64,000 bases of DNA from Methylomagnum ishizawai (lineage in GTDB: Bacteria > Pseudomonadota > Gammaproteobacteria > Methylococcales > Methylococcaceae), in the NCBI RefSeq assembly GCF_019670005.1, contig NZ_AP019783.1:248001-312000 (forward strand), given 5' to 3'. The notes under the pieces are model-generated. The model worked only from the letters and a program-made list of their open reading frames with translations. It had not been told where the DNA came from and ran no database searches. The translations under genes and the position numbers were made by a program. Of this stretch, positions 37,272 through 48,300 are shown one piece after another; positions within the stretch are counted from its first letter, which is position 1, and every line of letters starts with the position of its first letter.

Positions 37272-38624
37272 ATGACCGCAACCCGTCTCCTCCCCGCCTT
37301 GGTGCTGGCCTCGGCTTCGCATACCGCCCTGGCCCTGGACAACGACACGCCCCTGCCCAACGCCACCGGCGCGGCCAGCACCCACAGCGCCTTGGGCGTG
37401 ATCGAGGCCGGCAATCCCTTCTTCCAAGCGCTGGGGAGCAATGGCCGGTCCTGCGATAGTTGCCATAAGCCGGAAAACGGTTGGAGCGTCACCCCCGCTG
37501 CCCTCAAGCAACGCTTCGACGCCAGCCAGGGCACCGACCCCATCTTCAGGACCCACGATGGGGCCAACCGCCCCGACGCCAAGGTCAAAACCCTCAAGGA
37601 CCGCCTGGGCGCCTACAGCCTCCTGCTCAGCAAGGGCTTGATCCGCTTCGGCCTGGCGCTCCCGGCCCAGGCCGAGTTCCAACTCGCCGCCGTCAGCGAT
37701 CCCTACGGCTACCTCACCCCGGTCTCGACCGAACTTTCCCTCTACCGCCGCCCGCTACCCGCCACCAACCTCAAGTTCCTGAACGCCGTCATGTGGGACG
37801 GGCGGGAAACGGTGGATGGGAAACCCATCGCCTTCGACCTGCGCAACCAAGCCAACACGGCCACCACCGGCCACGCCCAAGGCTCCCCGCTCCCCGAGGC
37901 GCAACGCCGCGCCATCGTCGCTTTCGAGACCCGGCTGTTCACCGCCCAAGTCGAAGACCTCCAGGCCGGGGCGCTGACCCCGGCCCCCCTCAAAGGCGGA
38001 CCCATCCCGCTGTCGAAGCAGCGCTTCTATCCCGGCATCAACGCCTTTGGCGGCGATCCCCGCACCGGCGCGGCCTTCGATCCCACCGTATTCACCCTGT
38101 TCAACCCTTGGAACAAGCTGATCGACACGGACCCCACCGATATCCGCGCCGCCATCGCCCGCGGCCAAAAGCTGTTCAATACCCGCGGCTTCGTCATCTC
38201 CGGGGTGGCGGGGTTGAACGGTTCGCCCGATTTCGGCAGTCCCGCCACCCTGGTCGGGACGTGTAGCACCTGTCATAACGTCCCCAACGTCGGCGGCGAT
38301 TCCGGCGTCCATTACATGGATACCGGCGTTGCCGACGCCGCCAACCGTAGCGGCGATCTGCCGTTATATACGTTACGGAACAAAACCACCGGCGCGACCC
38401 TCGCGACCACCGATCCGGGCCGGGCCATGATCACCGGCCTGTGGTCGGACATAGGTCGGTTCAAAGTGCCGGGACTGCGCGGGCTCGCCGCCAGGGCGCC
38501 TTATTTCCACAACGGCATGGCCCTGGCCTTGGGGAATGTGCTGGACTTCTACGATGGCCGTTTCCATCTCGGGCTCGACAACCGGGAAAGGCTGGATTTG
38601 ATTTTGTTCCTGAGGTCGTTATGA
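37272..38624 (+). CDS. Di-haem cytochrome c, cytochrome-c-peroxidase/MauG-like
   Basis: The 450-residue protein has a signal peptide (residues 1-21, ending HTALALDN) and two haem c motifs, CDSCH at 61-65 and CSTCH at 331-335. The late sequence FKVPGLRGLAARAPYFHNG is typical of the second haem domain of bacterial cytochrome c peroxidase and MauG relatives. Haem attachment takes place in the periplasm after Sec export. Such proteins reduce peroxide or carry out oxidative protein modification; some are surface-exposed in methanotrophs. The segment between the haem motifs is long and contains few recognisable features. ATG 37272 is chosen because it precedes the signal peptide; the stop overlaps the globin start by ATGA. 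Confidence 0.88.
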   Translation: MTATRLLPALVLASASHTALALDNDTPLPNATGAASTHSALGVIEAGNPFFQALGSNGRSCDSCHKPENGWSVTPAALKQRFDASQGTDPIFRTHDGANRPDAKVKTLKDRLGAYSLLLSKGLIRFGLALPAQAEFQLAAVSDPYGYLTPVSTELSLYRRPLPATNLKFLNAVMWDGRETVDGKPIAFDLRNQANTATTGHAQGSPLPEAQRRAIVAFETRLFTAQVEDLQAGALTPAPLKGGPIPLSKQRFYPGINAFGGDPRTGAAFDPTVFTLFNPWNKLIDTDPTDIRAAIARGQKLFNTRGFVISGVAGLNGSPDFGSPATLVGTCSTCHNVPNVGGDSGVHYMDTGVADAANRSGDLPLYTLRNKTTGATLATTDPGRAMITGLWSDIGRFKVPGLRGLAARAPYFHNGMALALGNVLDFYDGRFHLGLDNRERLDLILFLRSL

Positions 38625-39031
38625 ACCCGAGTGCCGTCACCGAGGATCAAATCGCCGAACTGGTCCGCCGCTTCTATGCCAAGGCGCGGGCCGACGCCGA
38701 GTTGGGACCGGTCTTCGCCCGTAGCGTTGTCGACTGGGGCGAACACCACCGCATCGTCGAGGATTTCTGGTCGCGCACCTTGCTGGGCACCCGCCGCTAC
38801 CAAGGCCATCCCTACGCGGCCCACACCCGCCTGGGACTCAAACCCGAACATTTCGAGCGCTGGCTGGCCCTGTTCCGACAAACCGCCCTGGAAGTCCTGC
38901 CCGCCGCCGTGGCCGAACACGCCATCGCCCGCACCGAACACATGGCGTCCAGCTTCAAGGCCGGGCTGTTCAGCTTCGGGGACTGGGTCGAACCCAGGCA
39001 TGGCAAACCGGCCCGGCGGTCGGCGGAGTGA
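38621..39031 (+). CDS. Truncated haemoglobin, group III type
   Basis: The 136-residue protein matches the group III truncated haemoglobins: VRRFYAKARADAELGPVF, VVDWGEHHRIVEDFWSRTLLGTRRYQGHP, and the haem-pocket part AHTRLGLKPEHFERWLALF. His68 is the probable proximal ligand. It has no signal peptide, so it is cytoplasmic, whereas the genes on either side in the operon encode exported proteins. Group III globins are linked to oxygen, nitric oxide or redox handling. Translation is coupled to the di-haem cytochrome by ATGA overlap. Confidence 0.85.
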   Translation: MNPSAVTEDQIAELVRRFYAKARADAELGPVFARSVVDWGEHHRIVEDFWSRTLLGTRRYQGHPYAAHTRLGLKPEHFERWLALFRQTALEVLPAAVAEHAIARTEHMASSFKAGLFSFGDWVEPRHGKPARRSAE

Positions 39032-39035
39032 GGCC

Positions 39036-39338
39036 ATGCCAGACACGAAACGGACGGACGGGGAACGCGGCTTGGAGGCAATACTGGCCGACTACGGCTT
39101 CGCGATGGGCTGTTTGGTACAGGACAAGGTGGAGCAAACGGGGCGCGAGGCGGAAGTCCGCCGCCTGCTGGCTCAGGGGTTCCGGTTCATCTTCAGCTTC
39201 GAACCGGATTTGGCGCAGGCCCGGCTTGTGGGCGAGGTGAGCGCGGCCTTGTACCACCCCGAGACCGGCGCGACCGTGCCGATCCTGCGGCTCAGCCTGA
39301 CGACACGGCCACGGGGGGTGGCCGGGGTCCGGCATTGA
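39036..39338 (+). CDS. Small protein of unknown function in the globin operon
   Basis: I do not recognise it. The 100-residue product has no signal peptide, no membrane segment and one cysteine. It starts four bases after the globin stop, and its own stop codon overlaps the TTG start of the giant exoprotein, which supports it as a real, co-translated gene. Confidence 0.6.
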   Translation: MPDTKRTDGERGLEAILADYGFAMGCLVQDKVEQTGREAEVRRLLAQGFRFIFSFEPDLAQARLVGEVSAALYHPETGATVPILRLSLTTRPRGVAGVRH

Positions 39339-42300
39339 CGGGCCGGACCCGGCGGGACCGCCGCGCCGGACGTTGGCATTTACGCCGGGCCGTGCGGGGC
39401 TTGTTGCTGTGCGGCGGTATCGGCGCGGCCCGGGCCGAGTTGCCGGTGCCCGCCGCCGCCTGGGCCACGGCGGGGCAGGCCACCCGCGAGGTCGTGGGCA
39501 ACACCATGACCATCCACCAACAGACCGACAAAGCCATCCTCAACTGGCAAAGCTTCGACATCGGCCTCAACAACGCCGTCCATTTCAAACAACCCGGCCC
39601 GGCCGCCGTCGCCCTCAACCGCATCGGCCCCGGCGACCTACCCAGCCGTATCCTCGGCACCTTGGACGCCAACGGCCAGGTTTATCTGGTCAATCCCAAC
39701 GGCTTCGTGTTCGGCCCCGGCTCGCAGGTGAATGTGAATTCCCTGGTCGCCAGCACGCTGAATATCTCCGACGCGGCCTTCAACAGCGGGTTGACCAAGG
39801 TCATCAACCAATCCCAGGGCAGCGAGCCGGTGGCGGCCCTGACCGGCACCGGCCAGGTCTACCGCCAGGACGCCCAGGGCCGTCCCCTGCTCGACGCCCA
39901 CGGCCAGCCCCTGAAAATCACCATCGAAACCCAGCCCGGTTCCCGCATCGCCAGCAACGCGGCGGGCGGGCGCATCCTGTTGGTGGCCCCCGCCATCGTC
40001 AACCAAGGCACGGTCAGCGCCCCCGACGGCCAGGTGGTGCTGGCCGCCGCCACCGACAAGGTGTATTTGCAGGAAGCCGGTTCCGATTCCAAGCTGCGCG
40101 GCATCCTGGTCGAGGTCAAGACCGGTGGCGACATCCAGAACCTCGGCAAGTTGGTGGCGGCCCGCGGCAATGTGACCGCACTGGGCTATCTGATCCATCA
40201 GCAAGGGCGGGTATCGGCCTCCACCTCGGTCAGCCTGAACGGCACGGTGCGGCTATTGGCGCGGGAAGGCGCGGCCATCGAGCGCGACAGCAACGGGACC
40301 CTCCACCTGGTGCCGCAAACCACCCGCCGCGCCAGCGACCTGGGCGATGGCCTGGGCCTCCAGGCCACGGTGGAGTTGGACGCGGGCAGCACCACCCGCG
40401 TCGATCTCGACGCTTCCAAAGGCAAGGCGGTGGACGAACAAGCCCAGACGCCCTCGCGGGTCGAAATCGCCGGCGGCAAGATCGTCATGGCGGCGGGTTC
40501 CGCCCTCGTGGCGCATGGGGGGCAGGTCGATTTCACCGCCAGCGCCCATCCCGCCCATCCCCTGCTCGCCACCACCGCCGACAATCCCAGCCGCATCGTA
40601 TTGGAACCCGGCAGCCGGATCGATGTGTCCGGCTCGCGCAAGACCGTCCTGCCCATGTCGCGCAACGTGGTGTCGGTGGAACTGCGTGACAACGAACTAC
40701 GCGATTCGCCCTTGCAGAAGGACGGCATCCTGCACGGCCAAACCGTACAGGTCGATATCCGCAAGGGCACGCCCTTGGCCGATATTTCCGGGGCCATCGC
40801 CCGCATCCGCCGCTCGGTGCAGGAGCGCAACGCCAACGGCGGTACGGTGAACCTGGATTCGGAGGGGGATGTGTTGTTCGGCCAGGGTGCGGTGGTCGAT
40901 GTCTCGGGCGGCGCGGTGCGCTATCTCGACGGCTGGCTCAAGACCACGCAATTGGTCTCGGGCGACCAGGTCTACGATATCTCCCAAGCCGACCCCAACC
41001 GCCATTACGACGCCCTCCTGGGCCGGTTCAGCCTGCTGCATCCGCGCTGGAATATCACCCAGACCTGGGACTTGCCCGGTCCCGTCGGCCAGGGCCGTTT
41101 CGAACAGGGCTATACCGAAGGCCGATCCGCCGGAACCCTCGACATCCAAGCCCGCGACCTGTCCCTGGACGGCACGGTAAAAGCCGATACCGTGGCCGAC
41201 CGCTATCAACGGGAAATGTCCGAACGGCCCGCGGGCGGCACCCTGTCCATCGATCTGGCTTGGTCGGGCCAGCGCCAGCAAGCGGTGGAATTCCGCAACC
41301 TGGGCGCACCGCTCAAGCTATCGGCCAGCGCTCCTGTCCCCGGCTTCGGTGCCGACGGTACGCCGCCCACCTTGGTGCTGGGCAACGAGCTATTCCGGGG
41401 CGGGGTGCAGAAATTGAAGCTTTCCAGCGGTGGCCGGATCGCCATCGCCCCAGGCACCGACCTCGAACTCCCCGCCGCCGGTAGCCTGGACCTCGATGGC
41501 GGGGCGGTGTCGGTCGAGGGCAATATCTCCGCGCCCTCGGGCAGCATCGCGCTCGCCACCCAGCAAATCGCCGGCGCTGCCGAAACCTTGTCGGGCGATC
41601 TCCAACTCGGCGCGGCCGCCCGTTTGGACACCAGCGGACTCTGGGTCAACGACCAACCCGGCAACCGCCAAACCCTCGATCCCGTGGCCCTGCCCATCGC
41701 GGGCGGGAGCATCGCCCTGCATGCCGTGGGCGGGCTGGATTTGGCGGAAGGCAGTCGGATCAGCGCCGACGGCGGGGCGTGGCTGGCGAAGAACGGCAAG
41801 GTCACGGCGGGCGCGGGCGGATCGATTGCGCTGGGCGTGGCGGGCAATACCCCGACCGCGCTCACGCTCGGGGCCAGCCTCAGCGCCCATGGCCTGTCCG
41901 AAGGCGGCAGTTTGGCGATCACCGCCAATGCCATCCGGGTGGGCGCGGACCCGGCCCCGGCGGAGGCCGCTGCCACCCTGTTGAACCTCGCGCCGGACAC
42001 CCTGGCCCATGGCGGTTTCGGCCACATCGCCCTGACCGCCAATGGCGGCGATTTGTCCATCGCGCCCGGCACGGCCTTGGATTTGCGGCTGGAAACCTGG
42101 GAGTTGGACCGCGCTTATCCGGCCCAGGCCACCGGCACTCCGCTGGCCGGTTTCAGCCATGCCGTGTTGCAATCGGAAGCCTTCCGCGCCCCGGTCGATT
42201 TGACGCTGACCCTGGACCACGACGCCAAGGTCGGTGCCTACGATCCCCAGCACAGCCTGAGCCTGGGCACCGGCGCGTCCATCGCCACCGATCCCGGCGG

Positions 42301-45300
42301 CAAAATCGCCCTCGTCTCCGACACCGGCATCCGCATCGACGGCACACTCAGCGCCCCCGCCGGCACGATCCAACTCACGATCAATCCCATCGGTGCCACG
42401 CTGGACCGGGGCTACGACCCCGACCAAGCCATCCGCCTTGGTCCCGATGCCCGCTTGCTGGCCCAGGGCGCGGTCGTCGCCCAGCCCAACAACGCCGGGC
42501 TGGCGCTGGGCCAGGTCGAAGCCGGTGGCACGGTCGCGCTCACCGCCAACCGGGGCTATGTGCTGATGGACCGGGACGCCGTGATCGATGTCTCCGGCAC
42601 CGCCGCGCCGCTCGATATCCCCAAGGACAACCAGGGCGGCTATGCCCGGCGGTGGATCGGCTCGGATGGCGGCGACATCGCCCTGACCGCGGCGGAAGGC
42701 ATTGTGGCCGATGGTGAATTCAGCGCCCAGGCCGGGGCCGCGCCCGGTGCCAGTGGCGGCAGCCTCGGCCTGACCCTGGACGCCCGGAGCCGGGGTTTCG
42801 CCACCGACAACCTGCCCGCCGACGCCCTGCCCATTCCCACCGGGGAGCGCACGCTCCACCTCGCGGATACCGCCACGGCCCGGCTCGCGGCGGGAGCGGC
42901 CTTGGATGGCGGGATTCCCGCCAGCCTCGACGGCCAAGCCTATCTGGGCACGGATCAAGTCGAGCGGGGCGGCTTCGCCAGCCTCGCGCTCAAAGTCGCC
43001 GTCGCGGCCCCCGGTACACCGGGCTTCCATGCGGAATTCCCCAAGCAAGGCCGTCTCCAGTTCGAGGGCGATGTTTCCCTGAAGCTCGCCAAGTCCCTGA
43101 CCTTGGACAGCCCCATCCTGGCCTGGAACCGCGGCCAGCCGGGCGATACCGGCACGGTGGACCTGAGCGCCCACAGCGCGACCTTGGGTTCCAGCCTGAA
43201 CCGGACCGGTGCTTATGGGACGCGGAGCGGCGACGGGCGTTTGAACCTCGAAGCCGATTGGATCGACCTCACCGGCTCGACCGAACTGCAAGGCTTCCAG
43301 CAAGCCGGCCTCCACAGCCGCAACGATATCCGCCTGATCGGCCTCAATCCCAACGCGGAAGGCGATTTGCTGGGGCAATTCGCGGCGGCGGGCGAAATCG
43401 ACCTCGCCGCCCGGCAAATCTATCCCAGCACTTTGAGCCAGTTCACCCTCCAAATCGACCCGGAGCAAAACCCCGATGGACTCATCCGCATCCTGCCGGG
43501 CGATGCCCAGGCCAAAGCCCCCTTGTCGGCGGGCGGGCAACTGAGCCTTGCGGCGGCGCGGATCGACAGCCAAGGCGTACTCCGCGCCCCCTTGGGCCAG
43601 ATCAAGCTCAGCGCCGGGCAAAGCCTGGATTTGGCGGCGGGCAGCCTGACTTCGGTTTCGGCCCAGGGCTTGGTCATCCCGTTTGGCCGCACCCAGGGCG
43701 GGCTGGATTGGATTTTCCCCTTGGGGGCCGACGACCGGGTCATATCATCGCCGCCCGCCAAATCCATTCAACTCAAGGGCCAGGCGGTCCGGGTCGCCCG
43801 CGGGGCCAAGCTCGACCTCTCAGGTGGCGGCGATTTGCAGGCGTTCGAATTCATCCAAGGGCCGGGCGGCTCCACCGACCAACTCGATCCCAACGACCCC
43901 GGCTACACGGACGGTTCATTCACCTATCAAGAGAAATACGCGATCCTGCCCCAGCTCGGCAGCGCCTATGCGCCCTACGATCCCATCGAATTCCAGGCTT
44001 CCGGCCTGAAGCTGGGCGATAGCATTTATCTCGGCGCGGGCAGTGGCCTACCCGCCGGGCGCTATGTCTTGCTGCCCGCCCATTACGCGCTGTTGCCGGG
44101 TGCCTTCCTGGTCACGCCGCAAACCGGCACCACCGATCTGCCCATGGGTTCGCATTACACCCGGCTGGATGGCTCGACCGTGGTCGCGGGCTATCGCTAT
44201 ACGGCGGACACCGGGTTCCGCGACGCCCGCACCAGCGGCTACACGGTCGAACCGGGCCGCATCGCCCGCACCCGTTCGGAATACGAAGTCCACCGCGCCA
44301 ACGCCTTCTATCCCCAACGCGCCCAGGATCGAGACCAAACCACGCCGCGCCTGCCCCTGGACGCGGGCGGTCTCTCGGTCACCGCGGACCAGTCCTTGCA
44401 ACTGGCGGGCACGCTCTCGGCCAACGCCGTGGGCGGTGGGCGCGGCGGACGGGTGGATATCGCCGCCAGCCGCTTGAGCATCGTTCCCACCGAGGCCAGC
44501 GCGGACAGCGTGGACGATGGCAGCGTCGCCCTCGCCGCCGACGATCTCAACCGGCTGAATGTGGAAAGCCTCCTGCTCGGCGGCAACCGCAGCGGCGGCG
44601 ACGACGGCGCGACCCGCCTCAAACTCACCGCCCAATCCGTGACCGTCGCTCCGGGCACCTCGTTGCAAGGCCAGGAAATCATCCTGGCGGCCCAGGACCG
44701 GGTGGAAATCGGCGCGGGAGCCACGTTGCAAGCCCAAGGCAAAGCCGTCGCGGGCGACGGCGTTTGGCAAATCGGCGCGGCGGACGGGACCTATACCGGC
44801 AGCGCCTTGGTGCGGCTCTCGACCGGCCCGCAAATCGACCTCAAAACCGACCCGCTGGCCGATGCGGCGCATACCGGCAGCCTCGCCGTGGACGCCGGCG
44901 CGGTGTTGAGCGCCACCGGCTCCATGGGGCTGTATGGCACCGTGGACAACCAGCTACAAGGCAGCCTAAAAATGGACGGCGGTTCCCTGGCCCTGGGCGC
45001 GGAACGGATCAGCCTGGGCAGCGCGCCCGCCGCCACGCCGGGTTTGATCCTCGGCGACGCTTTGCTGAACTCGCTCAAGGTGGACGAACTGCGCCTGACC
45101 ACGTCCGGCAGCCTCGATGTCTATGGCGACGCCACGGTGAACGCCCAAAGTCTGGTGGTGGAAAGCGCCGGACTGCGCGGATGGGGCGCGGCGGGACAGA
45201 CGGCCCGGATCACGGCGGACCAAGTGAGCTTCACCAATCCCGACGGCGCGGCGGCGACCGACCCTGGCACCGGGCTGGGCGATTTGGCGGTCACGGCCCA

Positions 45301-48300
45301 ACACATCCAAATCGGTTCCGGCGACCAGGCCTGGAACGGCTTCCGCACGGTCTCGCTCGCGGCCAGCGATGCATTCTTGGCGGCGGGCGATGCCGCTTGG
45401 CGGGTGGACAGCGATTTGTCGATGGCTATCGGCAAGTTCGCCGCCCTGGCCGGTGCCCATCTCGCCCTGGACGCGGGAACCCACCGCGTCACGCTCAACC
45501 CGCTCGCGGGTGGGAAACCCGCCAGCGTGGCCGAGGGTTTGGGTGCCCGCTTGGATATACAGGCTGGATCGATCTCGGTGGCGACACCCATCGTCCTGCC
45601 CGCCGGTTCCCTGAATTTGGCCGCGAGCGGCGATATCGCCCTGAACAGCGGTGCCTTGCTCGACGCCGGAGGCCGGGCGGTGACTTTGGGTGGGAAAACG
45701 CTGTACGCGCCGGGCGGCAGCGTGGCCCTGTCCTCGACGGCGGGCAATATCGACTTGGCGGCGGGGGCGCGGATCACGGTGGCGGCGGACGCGGGCGGCG
45801 GCGATGCCGGCAGCCTGAAATTCTCGGCGGGACAGGGCCGGGTCAATCTGAACGGTGGCTTGTCGGCGCAAGCGGGCCAGGCGGGCGCGGGCGGTTCGTT
45901 CAGCCTGGACGCGCTGAACTTGGGCCTGGCCCATTTCTCCGCCTTGAATATCCAGCTGCAAGCCGCCGGTTTCAACGAGAGCCTTTCCCTGCGGCTCAGG
46001 CAAGGCGATATCGCCATCGCCCAGGGCGACACGGTCCGCGCACACAGCCTAAATCTCACCGCCGACAACGGCACCATCACCCTGTCCGGCAGCCTCGACG
46101 CCCGCGGCGACCAGGGCGGCGCGGTGGCTTTGAACGCCGGGCAAACCGTGCTGTTGACCCGCACGGCCCGGATCGAGGCCAGCGCCACGGCCAGCGACGG
46201 CGATGGCGGGACGGTGGTCCTCGATGCGCTGGGCGATGGTAGCCGCGCCAGCGGGGTCCAGATCGAAGCGGGCGCGAACATCGACGTGGCGGCGGGCGGC
46301 AGCGGCCAGGGCGGCACGGTGCGGGTGCGGGCCGGGCGGGTCGGCGCGGACGACGCCGCCGTCGCCATCGCCCCCGGCACGGTCGGCGGCGCGGCCACGC
46401 TGGAAGTCGAAGCGGTGCGGGTCTACCGCGACATACCGCTGACCAATGCCAATATCGCCGCTTGGTATGCGGATACCTCGGCCTATATGGACGCCGCCGC
46501 CAATAATCCCGATCTGCAAACCCGGCTTGGCGGTTTCCAATTGACGCCCGGACTCGATATCCAAGCCAGCGGCGATCTAAACCTCGACCTGGGCGGCAGC
46601 CTCGCGGGCCACACCTGGACCGCGACCGGCACCGCCAATGTCTGGACCACCCGCCTAGACGATATCGCCGGGCCGGTCGGCGGCCTGACCCAGATCGGCT
46701 CCGACGGCACGGCCCGGACCTTGGCCGCCGGCGCGTCCAGCCTGCTGAGCAGCGATGGCAGCTATTATTTCGACGCCGATCCGGCCTCGCCCACGTTCCG
46801 GCAATTGTTCGTGCGGGTCTTCCCCAGCGGCGGCGGCAACCGCTACGATCCCGGCCAAATCAAGGGCGATTTGGTCGAAGCCAATGGCTGGGACTTCTCG
46901 TTCCCGGACAGCCAGGGCAACGCCTGGCGCTTCGGTCCCGACCAGGTGCCGGGCTATCTGACACTGCGGGCGGCGGGCGGCTTGACGATAGGCCAGAACC
47001 TCTCCGATGGCTTCGTCACCTATAACGCCCAATCCTTGGCGAACTTCTTCCAGATCGACGGCACGGCCCCCAACTGGCTGGATACCCTGATGCCACAAAC
47101 CGGTTTCTCCTGGAGCTACCGGCTGGCGGCGGGCGCGGACCTCGGCAGCGCCGACCCCGCGGCGACCACGGGCGCGGCCTACGACCTCGTCATCGGCGCG
47201 GGCGCGTCGGTGCGCACCGGCACCGGCGATATCAGCGCCACGGCCAGCGGCGATATCAGGCTCACCGACTCGCGCTCCACGATCTATACGGCGGGCCGTC
47301 CCACCGACGCCCAGCGCTACGGCAGCTTCGGTTTCGACCTGACCCGCAAAGCCTTCTACGCCGAATATCCGGTCGATGGCGGCGATCTGAGCCTCAGCGC
47401 CCAGGGCGATATCATCGGCGCGGCCACATCGCAATTCATGTCGGATTGGCTGGTGCGCACCGGCGGTTGGAACCCCGACGACGGCATCGACGCCAAGGAC
47501 CGGCCCACGGCCTGGGGCATCGCTTTCGATAATCTGGTGGTGGCGGGTTCGGCCGACGCCGAAACCCAGAACCTCAAATCCGGCTTCCGGCAAAACCTGG
47601 GCGCGTTGGGCGGCGGCGATATCACGGTGCAGGCGGGCGGTACGGTGCGCGACCTCTCGGCCATGCTGCCGACCACGGCCAAGCCGACCGGACCGGTCGG
47701 CGACGACGGCCAAATCACCCAGAATACCCAGCGGGTGCGCGGCGGCGGCGATTTGCGGGTCGTGGCGGGCGGGGATATCGCGGGCGGGGTGTTCTATGTG
47801 GAACAGGGCACGGCCCAGTTGACCGCCCAGGGCGCGGTGACCGGCGGTTCCCAATACACGGCGGGTCCGGTGTTCGCCCTGGGCGATGCCCGCTTCGAGG
47901 TCCGCGCCGCCCAGGGCATCGCGGTGGGCGCGGCTTTGAATCCCTTCACGCTCACGGCCTCCGCATACACCGACAAGACGGCTTATTTCTCCACCTACTC
48001 GGCCCGATCCAGCCTCAACCTGCAAAGCTCGGCGGGCACGGTGGCGCTCAACAACGATGCCAGCGTCATCCAGCAGAATTATCTCCTGTACGACGCCACC
48101 ACGCCCAACGGACGCCCGGTGTTGAGCGATATCGACGCCGCCCGGATGCTGACCCTCTATCCCGGCTCGCTGCAAGCCTACGCCCTCGGCGGCGGGCTTG
48201 TGGTCGGGCATTCCTTCGACCTGTTCCCGGCGGCGCAGGGCGATTTGGAATGGCTGGCGGACGGCGATATCCATTTCGACCAGGGCGAACAGGTGTTCAT